NCBI GenBank assembly: GCA_963798435.1
Contig: CAWCTF010000001.1
Location: 1-64,000, forward strand
Reading direction: 5' to 3'
DNA: 64,000 nucleotides
Source of the DNA: JALHST01 sp963798435
GTDB taxonomy: Bacteria > Bacteroidota > Bacteroidia > Flavobacteriales > Flavobacteriaceae
This document shows positions 18,236-28,024 of the stretch, piece by piece (within the stretch, counting starts at the first letter, position 1; the number at the start of each line of letters is the position of its first letter). The notes below the pieces were generated by a model. The model worked only from the letters and a program-made list of their open reading frames with translations, had not been told where the DNA came from and searched no databases. The position numbers were made by a program, and so were the translations under genes.

Positions 18236-19996
18236 ATGACCGTTCCCATCCGTAATAAAGTGCTTCACAGCCGAGGACCCTCGGTATATCAAGGCGATTA
18301 TCAAATCACCGATACGGCTTTGGCAAACTATAATATTGCCCGGGAGAAATTCGGTACTACCGATATCATTCTATCGGCCGATAAAAGTTTCAACGTGAAA
18401 GACTATCAATATGTACTTGATTCTGGGGAGGTGGGCATGTATATTATTCCAGTCAATGATTTCGGCACGTTCAAAACCGCAGATGGCAAAGAAGCCTATG
18501 CCTCCCAATTGGTTGATACCTATGTTCGGGAAAAAATGAAGTTAAAGCCCACAGACCCCCTCTACGCCTATATCTATTACATTCACCCTGAATTGAATAG
18601 GAATACGCTTCCTGGTTTTGCGGAAACCGAGAAAAGCGAAATGGGGATTACCCATTTGGGCGCCTATCTTGGCCAAGGGCTTACCTCGAATTCACCCCCG
18701 TTGTATCATTATCGAAAATGGGGCGTAAAGGGACCCACCTTCGGGTATCCCTGCAATTTGATGATGCTTTCAATGGAAGGGGTCGACCAAGCCATGCTGA
18801 ATAAAAATCTGATGCTGACCGATACCTTCCTGAATTATGGGGTACGTTTTCCGAAAGATTATAAGAATTCGGCATTTCGGCCCGTAGATATCAATACGGC
18901 CTTAATGTTCTACCGAGACTGGATCATGGAAAAGCATTATCTAAAGAATAATGACGACACGAGTTGGTTTACCTATTGTGCCGCCCATAAAACCTTGGTA
19001 ACGACGGTGGCTTTAAACCTGCCCCACAATCGCCAGTCCTTTATGGAAGTGTATGGGGAGCAAGAAGGGTCTGACTTCTACGATCTCTTTATTACGAACT
19101 ATTTTGAACTATTTGGTCAAGAATTCATCACCGACATCCACGGAGAGACCTTTTTTGAACCTCTTTGGCAAAAGGAAGGCTTCTCCCCTGCCGAGATTCG
19201 ACCCTTTACAATCGATGAATACATGGCCTATGAAACGGCCAGAAGGGAAGGAAAAATGGCATCCTATAAGGGATTTCGCCCCTTAGCGCCAACACAGGCC
19301 ACCGGATGGGGACCTCAAGCGGCTGCCGATGTCATCTACGATTTTGTAGAAGCCTATGCCGACTTTATCGATGCAGGTGCAATCGTAAGCTGCGCGACCA
19401 TCATGGCCTATGAAGCGCAGGTAACCAAAAGAATGGGTATCAGCCCTACCGAATATTTGCTTACCGCAATGCCAATGCTTGAAATCATCATGCAAGCCGA
19501 TGCCATGATCCATGCCCCGAGGGATTCAAATACCGATTACAACAAGAGCCCTTATTACAATCAAAGTTTTGAAGCACTGTTTATCGCCTTCGGCGGAAAA
19601 AAAGAAGGGATTCCGGCCGCACTTAATAGTTTTCCTGCCTTTGAAAAATATATCGGCAAGCTAACAGAATTTGTAGAATATCTGACGACCAATGCATTAA
19701 AACCCGAATTTCTGGCCTGGTGGGCCTTGGGTCATATCAGGCAAAATTGGGCTTCGATTATTTCGCAACCAAAATCGACCCCCATGGAGGCCTACGGATG
19801 GTTGCAAAATGCACTGCACCCAAAGCTACAATCAGCTAGGAATGTATTGGCACCAACAGCAACTGGCATTCAATTCAATGTACCTCCTTCAACGGCCCAT
19901 ATGATCGGCATTGGGATGTTTCCCAAAAATCGGTTTATCGAATTAAAAACGATTTGTACGGTGATGGATTATTCGGAACTCGAACCAAAAAAATAA
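18236..19996 (+). CDS. Large protein of unknown function
   Basis: 586 residues from ATG 18236; an upstream TTG at 18197 would add 13. The family is not recognised. There is no signal peptide or membrane segment. It is rich in aromatic and acidic residues. One segment, TSWFTYCAAHKTLVTTVALN, is rich in Cys, His and Thr near res 255 and could hold a catalytic residue; another, GITHLGAYLGQGLTSNSPPL, is Gly/Ser rich. It is convergent with, and 17 bp from, an operon encoding a PLP decarboxylase, a DJ-1-like protein and a cyclase. No frameshifts are seen, so it appears functional. No function is proposed. Confidence 0.7.
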   Translation: MTVPIRNKVLHSRGPSVYQGDYQITDTALANYNIAREKFGTTDIILSADKSFNVKDYQYVLDSGEVGMYIIPVNDFGTFKTADGKEAYASQLVDTYVREKMKLKPTDPLYAYIYYIHPELNRNTLPGFAETEKSEMGITHLGAYLGQGLTSNSPPLYHYRKWGVKGPTFGYPCNLMMLSMEGVDQAMLNKNLMLTDTFLNYGVRFPKDYKNSAFRPVDINTALMFYRDWIMEKHYLKNNDDTSWFTYCAAHKTLVTTVALNLPHNRQSFMEVYGEQEGSDFYDLFITNYFELFGQEFITDIHGETFFEPLWQKEGFSPAEIRPFTIDEYMAYETARREGKMASYKGFRPLAPTQATGWGPQAAADVIYDFVEAYADFIDAGAIVSCATIMAYEAQVTKRMGISPTEYLLTAMPMLEIIMQADAMIHAPRDSNTDYNKSPYYNQSFEALFIAFGGKKEGIPAALNSFPAFEKYIGKLTEFVEYLTTNALKPEFLAWWALGHIRQNWASIISQPKSTPMEAYGWLQNALHPKLQSARNVLAPTATGIQFNVPPSTAHMIGIGMFPKNRFIELKTICTVMDYSELEPKK

Positions 19997-20013
19997 AAAG
20001 TACGAATTGGGTA

Positions 20014-21351
20014 TTATATGATAGTTTCCAATACAGGTTTGTGATCCGGGTGTAGCGCGTATTTTTCATAAAGTTCAAAAAACCGGGAATTCGGGGTGAA
20101 ATGATCGGTTCTAAGTGCTTCTTTGATATCGGTCAAAAAATACATGCTCACAGATCCGGCGTTTTTGACTTCAATCTGCCCCCTGGGTTCGAATTCAAAA
20201 AACGCTTGAGTGCATTCCATAAATTCATAAGACACATTGATGCCGCCCGGTTTACTTGCTGTTTCTAAGCGGGAACAAAGATTGACGGTACTTCCCCACA
20301 CGTCATAGGAGAATTTTGTTTCGCCAATAATGCCTGCGACCATGGGTCCGGTATGAATGCCTATTCGGATATTCCATTCCATATGGTGCTCCGAATTCTT
20401 CGCTTGCATATAGCGAACCACCTTCATCGCGGCCAAGGCAACGTCTACTGGATGTGTATTATTCTGGATGGGCAATCCGCCCACCGCCATATAACCATCC
20501 CCGATGGTCTTTAATTTTTCCACCCCATGTTCCTGGAAGATATGGTCAAAACTTGTAAAATGTTCATTCAAGATCGCCACGAGCTCCTCGGGCCCCATGG
20601 TTTGGGTAATACGTGTGAAACCCACAAAATCCATAAAAATGGCGGTTGCCCGGGGCACCATTATCGGGCGCGATCTGCCTTGGGTGTTTAGTTCGTTTAC
20701 GACCGATTTTGGAAGAATGTTATGAATTAAGGTATCTGATTTCAGCTTTTCGGTTTGGATGATATTCGTATAATAATTTATGGAAAGAAATATCATACTT
20801 GCAATCAGCACAAAATTATTTACATGGGTCAGTAATATAAGGTCATCAGGAAGCGGCACCATCCCTTTTGAAATGACTGGTTCAAGCACAAATAGCACAA
20901 TTGCCGTAACGATATAAACACAATACCAGACAACCCGATCTACTTTCCTTTTATAGAACATCGGTACACCCGAAAGGATGGCAAACACATAATTTATATA
21001 GAGCACAGAGCCTATATACCCCCCCATGACAACATGGTAAATGATGAGATAAAAATACCAACCTATAAATAGGGAGTCTCGTAATATTTTGAATTTGCGA
21101 TGGAATCTGAATGCCAATAAGCTAATCGTAAGGTAAACGGCAAAGACCAACAAGGTTAGCGCAGCCCCTGACCTTCCCATGGTGCTATAGGCATAGGAGA
21201 AAACCAGCAGATTCAAGATACTGGCATAAATCGCTACAGTGAGGATGATCTTATGACTTCTAACTTCCGGATTGTCATCCTGGGAAATACCGATGCCTCC
21301 GATAGCTATTAGAAAATTTTTGAATTTGGAGGAAATTATACTAGAATTCAT
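20014..21351 (-). CDS. Membrane-bound class III adenylate/guanylate cyclase
   Basis: 445 residues: about six membrane segments in the first 190 residues, a short linker (DTLIHNILPKSVVNEL) and a C-terminal class III catalytic domain. The domain has the first metal Asp in AIFMDFVGFT, the base-binding Lys and second metal Asp in KLKTIGDGYMAVGG, the base-binding Asp in SYDVWGSTVN and the transition-state Asn/Arg in NLCSRLE. The Lys/Asp pair is that of ATP-using cyclases, so cAMP is the predicted product. It is last in a minus-strand operon after the DJ-1 gene (23 bp gap). The membrane part resembles sensor modules rather than a known transporter. Confidence 0.88.
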   Translation of the reverse strand: MNSSIISSKFKNFLIAIGGIGISQDDNPEVRSHKIILTVAIYASILNLLVFSYAYSTMGRSGAALTLLVFAVYLTISLLAFRFHRKFKILRDSLFIGWYFYLIIYHVVMGGYIGSVLYINYVFAILSGVPMFYKRKVDRVVWYCVYIVTAIVLFVLEPVISKGMVPLPDDLILLTHVNNFVLIASMIFLSINYYTNIIQTEKLKSDTLIHNILPKSVVNELNTQGRSRPIMVPRATAIFMDFVGFTRITQTMGPEELVAILNEHFTSFDHIFQEHGVEKLKTIGDGYMAVGGLPIQNNTHPVDVALAAMKVVRYMQAKNSEHHMEWNIRIGIHTGPMVAGIIGETKFSYDVWGSTVNLCSRLETASKPGGINVSYEFMECTQAFFEFEPRGQIEVKNAGSVSMYFLTDIKEALRTDHFTPNSRFFELYEKYALHPDHKPVLETII

Positions 21352-21374
21352 ACCCTATTTATGTTCATAACCAC

Positions 21375-22061
21375 CTAGCTACTTTTAGGACAATGAATGG
21401 CAAAGGGGTCGGTTGTAGGATCCCTATTCCAGGTGTACTCCATACTGGTTTGGGTATCTCTCACAACATCATGACCAAATAAACAATCAATCAATGCCAA
21501 CATCATGTCCATTCCTGCGGCAACCCCCGCTGATGTCATATACCCGGTGCGTGTTACGGGGTCTATCGTGCCCACCCATCGAGGTGGGCACTCCCAGAAG
21601 ACCTTCGGGCCTTGGCCAATAACCCATGTCCAGGCCGATTTATTGGAGGTTGCTTTTTTACCGTCAAGAAACCCCGTTTTTGCCAATAAACCCGCGCCTG
21701 TACAAACTGACAGTACGATCGGGATTTTATCAACCAAGGTCTTGAGTTTGCCAATGAACTCGTCGTCATTCACAAGGGTCCTGCTACCCATACCTCCTGG
21801 AATCAAGACGGCATCCACCGGGGGTAGGGTTTCAAAACTATTGGCACAAAATAGTCCTGGCCCATCATCTCCTGTTCCGATGGTTACCATGCCGATTTTT
21901 TTACCGACACTAACATGTGTAAATAAAGGTAGTTTTGTCTTGGTTGGGTCATTCGGTAAAATTATCGAACAAACATTCATAGCCTGCATGGGGCCAAAGA
22001 CATCCAAGGGCGCAAAATGGTCATAGTAAACAATGGCTACTCTTAAAGGGGTCGGTTTCAT
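21375..22061 (-). CDS. DJ-1/PfpI family protein
   Basis: 228 residues, class I glutamine-amidotransferase-like fold of the DJ-1/PfpI superfamily. The opening VAIVYYDHFAPLDVFGPMQA and the nucleophile-elbow region VLSVCTGAGLLAKTGFLDGK, with Cys at about 142, match the subgroup that includes isonitrile hydratase and the sensory half of AraC-type GATase regulators. No HTH domain follows, so it is a stand-alone enzyme or chaperone. It lies 8 bp after the PLP decarboxylase and 23 bp before the cyclase, so it is co-transcribed with them. It may process a product of the decarboxylase; that is inference. Confidence 0.82.
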   Translation of the reverse strand: MKPTPLRVAIVYYDHFAPLDVFGPMQAMNVCSIILPNDPTKTKLPLFTHVSVGKKIGMVTIGTGDDGPGLFCANSFETLPPVDAVLIPGGMGSRTLVNDDEFIGKLKTLVDKIPIVLSVCTGAGLLAKTGFLDGKKATSNKSAWTWVIGQGPKVFWECPPRWVGTIDPVTRTGYMTSAGVAAGMDMMLALIDCLFGHDVVRDTQTSMEYTWNRDPTTDPFAIHCPKSS

Positions 22062-22069
22062 TTCAGCGC

Positions 22070-24007
22070 TTATTTAGTTGCCTTTTTAGCCGGTTTTAAT
22101 TCCTTAAAAGCGACTGCTATCTTGGTTCCTGGGTTGTCGACGATCGCATCGTCTTCGATCCATTGGTCTGGAAACGCGTTTTTCCAACCGTCCTTACAGG
22201 CTTCTCGTATTTCGCCGACAAGCTTATTTACAAGGTCGTATTGACCCAAGGAGGTCATTGAATAGATATGACTATAGGTGCGATCTTCTGAATACAAGAT
22301 GCCATCATCGCCTTCAAAAGGCACAGTGATCCTTTCAGAATCTACAGTATATTTATAGGTAATATCTGCATTTACCTTTCTAAACAACACTGCCAATGAC
22401 AATTCAGACCGTTGTATCCAAAGGTCAACATTTTCATTGGGAAAGCGCTCTATAAGTTCTTTTTCCAATTTTCGTAACTCCGATTCAAATTTGGCAGCGA
22501 CCGTTTCCGTTTGTATCGCTCTTTTGATATTTTTCTTGTACCCGTTCTTCGCAAAATATTTCCAGAAAAGCAGGGGTGAAAATGCGTTTCTCGATCCCCC
22601 AAGCGTCGTATCGGGCGAACCGATATACCCTGCGGTATCGGGCGGACTCAATTGATATTTTCTACGCGTCATATAAATTCCTCCCGGCCATGGTGCGCCA
22701 ATCCATTTATGCATTGAACAAACAATACTCATTACGGCATCAATGCTAAAATCAAATTCGGGTATCTTCTTGTCTTTTAATGCTTTGACCACCTTGTTCT
22801 CAAGTTTTGCTTTTTCCTTTGCCATCCTTAAAAAAGGAAGGTAGGATGCCCCGAGTGCCCCGTCGATATGCAGCCAAAATCCGCGTCTTTTATCAAGTAT
22901 CTTCCTGGTTTTGACTTTCCCATCTACATGCTCCTGCACGTGGTATTCTATTTCTCGCTCCCAAAGCCAAGGGTATTTTTTACCGAGTTTTTTCAGCATC
23001 TCATTAACAGCCGGCACATCATCATAAGCCCCTTTCCAAGTAGACCCTTGGTTGAGTACAATGATGATGGGATGTTCTTTTTTCAAAAAGAATTCAACCA
23101 ATACCTCGAGGTCATCTACCTTGATGCTTCCAGATAAGGGATCTTTATGGATGATGTTGTGAGAGGGCACTTCATCGGGCCATTCACCCCCAGAACCAGG
23201 CAGTGGGCATTGCGCTTTGTAAAGTTCCCTCCCTGCTTCTGAAAAAGAGGTTACCGCGCAAAGACTTACCCCTTTTATTACCGAGTAGTGCGTATCTTCT
23301 GAATAAAAGGCGATGGGTTTATATTTGTTCGGGTTTTTGTGATAATCGACCGGGTGGACCATTTTAACCGATTTTTCCAGGCTCATTTTCTTTCGCCTCA
23401 GTTTTGCCAAGGCCTTTTTCTTATGGTCCGGATCGGTGATGAGCTTGCCCCCACTCAGGTATTCCCTGGCATTATAAAGGGCGTACATATTGCCCTCAGT
23501 GGAGCCCATTGACATGACATACCCCCAATAACAGTCAATGTCTTCCTTACTCTTGCCATTAAAAGGCCATTCGGCCCGCCACAATGCGGCAAAATAATCG
23601 AGTACCGCACGTTCCACGAATTTCGTATTCAAAGAAAATATCCCAGTGGTATAGGGGTCTCCCACGTTATTCGTGTGAATATTCAACAAATAGGAGAATT
23701 CGGTGTTGCCTTTCAAATACTCATTCGTCTGGTAACCGGTAAATTTTCGATGCTTGTCTTTAATGAATTTTTTGAAATCTGACATGGCCTCCTTGTATTC
23801 TTTTTTGGATAGGCCTTCTGGTGGTAACTCGAATTTTTTATAATCGATCTTGGGGAATTTCTCTTTTACTTCCTTAGGTGGCACCGCATCGTACAGGCTA
23901 ATTGGGTTTTCATGCGGACCTGTAATGCTGGCCCAAGCGGGTGTTTGTTCTTCCCACGACAACTGTTTTGGCCCATAAGGAATCGAGTTCTTACTTTTAT
24001 TTTTCAT
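22070..24007 (-). CDS. PLP-dependent group II amino acid decarboxylase
   Basis: 645 residues. The PLP-binding Lys is in CSMHKWIGAPWPGG (about res 440) and the Asp that holds the pyridine nitrogen is in HIDGALGASYLPF. An SMGSTEGNMYALYNARE phosphate-binding segment lies near res 170. These place it in the glutamate/histidine/aromatic decarboxylase group. About 100 extra N-terminal residues and a Lys-rich tail (AFKELKPAKKATK) make it longer than typical histidine decarboxylases. It is first of a three-gene operon with the DJ-1 protein and a cyclase. The substrate amino acid cannot be set from sequence. Confidence 0.82.
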   Translation of the reverse strand: MKNKSKNSIPYGPKQLSWEEQTPAWASITGPHENPISLYDAVPPKEVKEKFPKIDYKKFELPPEGLSKKEYKEAMSDFKKFIKDKHRKFTGYQTNEYLKGNTEFSYLLNIHTNNVGDPYTTGIFSLNTKFVERAVLDYFAALWRAEWPFNGKSKEDIDCYWGYVMSMGSTEGNMYALYNAREYLSGGKLITDPDHKKKALAKLRRKKMSLEKSVKMVHPVDYHKNPNKYKPIAFYSEDTHYSVIKGVSLCAVTSFSEAGRELYKAQCPLPGSGGEWPDEVPSHNIIHKDPLSGSIKVDDLEVLVEFFLKKEHPIIIVLNQGSTWKGAYDDVPAVNEMLKKLGKKYPWLWEREIEYHVQEHVDGKVKTRKILDKRRGFWLHIDGALGASYLPFLRMAKEKAKLENKVVKALKDKKIPEFDFSIDAVMSIVCSMHKWIGAPWPGGIYMTRRKYQLSPPDTAGYIGSPDTTLGGSRNAFSPLLFWKYFAKNGYKKNIKRAIQTETVAAKFESELRKLEKELIERFPNENVDLWIQRSELSLAVLFRKVNADITYKYTVDSERITVPFEGDDGILYSEDRTYSHIYSMTSLGQYDLVNKLVGEIREACKDGWKNAFPDQWIEDDAIVDNPGTKIAVAFKELKPAKKATK

Positions 24008-24218
24008 TATTTTATGATTTTCGATGAATTCGTACCGTTCCTTGGAAGTAGTATATACCCGTTGAATTTTTAGAAGTCCTTAATTTAAGGAATTATTCAA
24101 TCCAATTGCCGCATTTATTCGTGTTTCGTGGTATTGACCCTTTCAAATCAACAGCAAAAATCGAATCCCCCTTCTTTCGGACATTTTCGTTGCCCTGAAA
24201 TACACTACCTGCCTACCA

Positions 24219-25226
24219 CTATGCATTCAATTCCTTCATGATCTCGGCGAATACTTCATAGGATCTGATTCGGTCGTTTGCATCATACAGATGGGTAACC
24301 GCAATAAGTTCGTCGGCCTTTGTTTGGGCTATAAACGCTTTTGCCTGCTCTTTTACCGTGGCTTTGCTACCTATAAGGGAATGCTTTAGCATTTGGTGTA
24401 CTTGTGGGTTTTGCAGGATCTGCCTGAGTTCATCGGTCATGTCAGTTGGTGGTTGTATAAAATCGCGTTTGCCGGTAAATATGCCAATGATCAAACGGAC
24501 CAAGGACGTTGAAAGGCGTTCGGCCGCTGCATCGGTATCGCCAACAATAACGTTTACGCCGGCAATGACGTAGGGTTCTTTTAGGTAGCTTGAGGGTTGA
24601 AATTCGTTGCGGTATATATCGAGCGCCGCCCATAGATGGGTGGTCGCAAAATGGCTCGCAAACGCATAGGGCAATCCCTTTTTTGCCGCCAAATGGGCAC
24701 TATCGGTACTTGAACCCAGAATGAAAATAGGTACTTCGACCCCTTCCGCTACAGTAGCACGTACTTTTGCGCCTGCATTTGTTGTAGAAAAGTATTTTTC
24801 AAGCTGTTCCAATTCCGACGGAAAAGAATGCGCGGCTTGCATAAAATCTGTCCGTATTGCCTGCGCCGTTTCCCCATCGGTTCCCGGGGCCCTGCCCAAG
24901 CCCAGATCAATACGTCCGGGATATAAGGATCCCAACGTACCGAATTGTTCGGCGATGATCAAAGGCGAGTGGTTAGGAAGCATAATTCCGCCAGAACCGA
25001 TGCGAAGCGTCTTCGTGCCTTCGGCAACATAGCCGATCAATACCGAAGTGGCACTACTCCCAATATTCGGAGCGTTGTGGTGCTCTGCCAACCAATAGCG
25101 TTTGTAACCCCAGGCTTCTGCTTGCTGCGCCAGGGCCAAGGTGTCGTTAAAGGTCTGCTTAAGTGTGCGTCCTTTCGAAATCACAGCAAGGTCTAAGATG
25201 GAATATAATGTGGGGTGTATTTTCAT
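24219..25226 (-). CDS. Luciferase-like flavin-dependent oxidoreductase
   Basis: 335 residues, LLM-class TIM barrel close to the MsnO8 subgroup. Landmarks are EAWGYKRYWLAEHHNAPNIG near res 40, LRIGSGGIMLPNHSPL, and GRIDLGLGRAPGTDGETAQA near res 110, which bind FMN phosphate and reduced flavin. No signal peptide. It stands alone; gaps of about 200 and 300 bp surround it. The substrate is unknown; such enzymes are often annotated only as alkanal monooxygenase-like. Confidence 0.85.
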   Translation of the reverse strand: MKIHPTLYSILDLAVISKGRTLKQTFNDTLALAQQAEAWGYKRYWLAEHHNAPNIGSSATSVLIGYVAEGTKTLRIGSGGIMLPNHSPLIIAEQFGTLGSLYPGRIDLGLGRAPGTDGETAQAIRTDFMQAAHSFPSELEQLEKYFSTTNAGAKVRATVAEGVEVPIFILGSSTDSAHLAAKKGLPYAFASHFATTHLWAALDIYRNEFQPSSYLKEPYVIAGVNVIVGDTDAAAERLSTSLVRLIIGIFTGKRDFIQPPTDMTDELRQILQNPQVHQMLKHSLIGSKATVKEQAKAFIAQTKADELIAVTHLYDANDRIRSYEVFAEIMKELNA

Positions 25227-25533
25227 AGCTAATTTTTGTCAATCGCGAAGGTTGTTTTTAAAGTCTACCCAATTAAAAGCATGCCATCCTCTATTTCAAT
25301 TAGCCTTGCTAAAGATACGAATACCGGGCTAGCACCAGGAATGGTTTCGGTAGAAATTCTCCCATATTGCATAGTACGCTCCCTCCTATTCGCGTTTTTA
25401 AAAAAGAAATGAGGACGATTTAATCATACTAAGGGAGACTGGTAAGTTATAATAGTGATAATAATAATTAATATATTGTATTACAGTGTATTAAAATATA
25501 GTATTTGAACTACAAATTATAAAATTTTACTGT
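25227..25533. other. Gene-free, AT-rich stretch
   Basis: A 307-bp gap between two minus-strand genes. The left part should hold the promoter of the flavoenzyme. A run of TAATAATAATTAATATATTG near 25455-25480 is very AT-rich. No coding frame, hairpin terminator or repeat was recognised. Confidence 0.4.
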
Positions 25534-26433
25534 TTAAAGTGGGTTGGCATTGAACGTATCTCCCTGGGAAATGTCTCCTGTTTCAAATCCTTTTTTAAAC
25601 CAGCGAATCCGTTGTTCAGAGGTGCCATGTGTAAAGGAGTCGGGTACTACCCTCCCCGATGACTGTTTCTGAAGCCGATCATCCCCAATGGCATTCGCTG
25701 CATTCAGGGCTTCTTCAAGATCCCCGTTTTCCATCATGTGCGTCATACGTTCAGAATGGTTGGCCCAAACCCCGGCAAGAAAATCAGCTTGTAGTTCAAG
25801 ACGTACCGAGTATTTGTTATATTCTACCTCACTTACTTGTCCCCTCATTCTATCCACTTTCTCGGTTATTCCCATCAGTTTCTGAATATGGTGGCCCACC
25901 TCATGGGCAATAACATAGGCCTGGGCAAAATCACCAGGGGCATGTAATTTACGGTCCATTTCTTCAAAAAATCCTAGGTCAAGGTATAATTTCTCATCTC
26001 CTGGACAATAAAAAGGCCCTGTGGCACTTGAAGCTGATCCGCAGGCCGAGGCAACATAATCTGTAAAAAGAACAAGGGTCGGTTCCCTGTAATCCTTTAA
26101 AAGACTATTCCATACATCTTCGGTACTGGCTAAGATCGTAGCACTAAAGTCCGCCATTTGAGCATCTTCCTCTGTTTCTTGGTAGGGCGCGCTCGTTGTG
26201 CTTTGACCCTCGCTTCCACCGAATAAATTCCCCAGAAAACTCAAGGGGTTTGTGCCCGTAATAAATGAAAATACAAGCAGTATGCCTACGATGATCAAGC
26301 CGGTCTTTGAAAATAACAATTTGATTAACGGACCTAACAACATGGGGTTAAAACCACCAAAACCCCTTCCGGAGCTTGACTGGCCCCTTCGATCTTCTAC
26401 ATTGCCACTTTGACGCCTACCTTGCCATTTCAT
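25534..26433 (-). CDS. Neutral zinc metallopeptidase (YpfJ/KPN_02809 family)
   Basis: 299 residues. A short charged N-terminus (MKWQGRRQSGNVEDRRGQ) precedes one membrane helix (TGLIIVGILLVFSFITG, res ~47-63) and the peptidase domain, which has the zinc motif in VIAHEVGHHIQ (about res 170) and the downstream metal region RLELQADFLAGVWANHSE. These are standard for the family, including the RR-rich start. It should be anchored in the inner membrane with the catalytic domain outside. The natural substrate of this family is unknown. Monocistronic. Confidence 0.9.
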   Translation of the reverse strand: MKWQGRRQSGNVEDRRGQSSSGRGFGGFNPMLLGPLIKLLFSKTGLIIVGILLVFSFITGTNPLSFLGNLFGGSEGQSTTSAPYQETEEDAQMADFSATILASTEDVWNSLLKDYREPTLVLFTDYVASACGSASSATGPFYCPGDEKLYLDLGFFEEMDRKLHAPGDFAQAYVIAHEVGHHIQKLMGITEKVDRMRGQVSEVEYNKYSVRLELQADFLAGVWANHSERMTHMMENGDLEEALNAANAIGDDRLQKQSSGRVVPDSFTHGTSEQRIRWFKKGFETGDISQGDTFNANPL

Positions 26434-27104
26434 ATGATCTTATTATTAGGTGAAACACTCTATATTTATTTAACGAACGGAAATTTTCAATTAGAAGGTG
26501 ACCCCACCTGCTCCTACGCCAACCTGCACATTCCTAGCTTCCAAAGACGACTGTTTCAGGTATTTTATACCATGTATGGTGTACGCCCAAGGCCACTTCC
26601 AATGCTACTAAAGGAATAAATACCTACTGCCGTGTATTTTTAAAAAACGGGTGTCAAGACGACAGATCCTGCAAGACTACTGAATATGATGGTATAGTTC
26701 GACAATTTATAACATGTTTTTATAAGATTCAGAGAATTACACTTCGCTTGCTAGTAAAAATAGTGTTTTGATTTAAATATTAATTACTCTAATAATTAAA
26801 TATGTGACCTAAAAGTTATAGCCTTGACCAAACCATTTTAAGTTTTGATCTGACAAAATAAAGGAGATATAATAGTTTGTGTTATTTGCTCATTTTATAC
26901 CATTCATTTTTTTGCCAATAAGACGCCCATCCTAAATCGCCTCCATGGCTTCGCCGATTTTTAAAGAATGTCTGCATTTTGCTAACATTATTCAAATAAA
27001 ATCCCTGATTTAAGAAAATAAATTTAATAAAAACATATTTTCGTTAGGAATACTGTAAAAAAAAGTGTACTATATAACTAAGAAATAAACATTAAAATAA
27101 CTAT
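26434..27104. other. Long AT-rich intergenic region before the sigma gene
   Basis: 671 bp between divergent genes. No protein frame with convincing composition is present. It should contain the promoters of the metallopeptidase and of the sigma factor. The last 200 bp are strongly AT-rich. No tRNA, repeat array or clear riboswitch was recognised. Confidence 0.4.
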
Positions 27105-27965
27105 ATGAGGCAACTTAAGATCACGAAACAAATTACCAACAGAGATACCAAATCCTTAGAAAAGTACTTTCAGGAAATATCAAAAATCGATATGATTACT
27201 GCAGACGAGGAAGTAGAATTGGCCCGAAGAATTCGTGATGGAGATCAGCTTGCCCTCAAAAAATTAGTAACTGCTAATTTGCGTTTTGTGGTTTCCGTAG
27301 CAAAACAATATAAAGGAAGTGGATTGCGGCTTTCCGATTTGATCAATGAAGGGAATATAGGATTGGTGAAGGCGGCACAACGGTTTGACGAAACACGCGG
27401 TTTTAAATTTATCTCGTATGCGGTTTGGTGGATCCGGCAATCGATATTACAGGCGATGTCTGAACAATCGAGAATGGTCAGAATCCCCTTGAACAAAATT
27501 GGGGAAATCAGTAAAATAAATAAAGTATACGCTTCTTTGGAACAAGCCTATCAAAGGCCCCCAAGCGCCTTCGAAATTGCGCGGGAACTTGATATGAGTG
27601 GTGCACAGGTTAAACTGGCGTTGAAAAATTCAGGGAAGCATTTGTCAATGGACGCGCCTTTTAAGGAAGGAGAAACCTCCACTTTATACGATGTTATAAA
27701 GTCGAACACAGCGACCAGTCCGGATGCTAAAATGATGAATGACTCTCTTAAGACCGATATTAATCTCGCCTTAAAATCGCTGCCCGTTAGGGAAAGTGAA
27801 GTTATACGTCGCTACTATGGTGTTGGAGGGCAAACCGCTATGAGCCTGAGCGAAATTGGCGAACTCTTTGATATCACTCGGGAACGTGTGCGGCAAATTC
27901 GGGAAAAGGCCATCCGATTGCTACAAAGAAAATCACAAAATGAACTTTTAAAAGCCTATTTATAA
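27105..27965 (+). CDS. RpoD-like sigma-70 factor, divergent paralogue
   Basis: 286 residues, about the size of the primary sigma factor of Bacteroidota. Region 1.2 is TKSLEKYFQEISKI; region 2 is RFVVSVAKQY, then DLINEGNIGLVKAAQRFDET and KFISYAVWWIRQSI; region 4 is MSLSEIGELFDITRERVRQI. Several normally constant positions of the primary factor differ: GSGLRLSDL in place of NQGLTLPDL, and a tail RLLQRKSQNELLKAYL in place of RRLKHTSRSKILKTYL. This suggests a second, RpoD-like (group 2) factor rather than the housekeeping copy, which would be elsewhere. It is followed by a strong terminator, and its long AT-rich upstream region would allow regulation. Confidence 0.85.
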   Translation: MRQLKITKQITNRDTKSLEKYFQEISKIDMITADEEVELARRIRDGDQLALKKLVTANLRFVVSVAKQYKGSGLRLSDLINEGNIGLVKAAQRFDETRGFKFISYAVWWIRQSILQAMSEQSRMVRIPLNKIGEISKINKVYASLEQAYQRPPSAFEIARELDMSGAQVKLALKNSGKHLSMDAPFKEGETSTLYDVIKSNTATSPDAKMMNDSLKTDINLALKSLPVRESEVIRRYYGVGGQTAMSLSEIGELFDITRERVRQIREKAIRLLQRKSQNELLKAYL

Positions 27966-27994
27966 GCCTATTTAGATATCCGAATTTTAAGAAT

Positions 27995-28024
27995 AAAGCC
28001 GACTTTAAAAGTCGGCTTTTCTCG
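27995..28024 (+). terminator. Intrinsic terminator of the sigma gene
   Basis: A perfect 9-bp stem, AAAGCCGAC (27995-28003) with GTCGGCTTT (28011-28019), loop TTTAAAA, followed by TTCTCGTTTT. It lies 30 bp after the sigma factor stop and is the clearest intrinsic terminator in the window. Confidence 0.85.
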
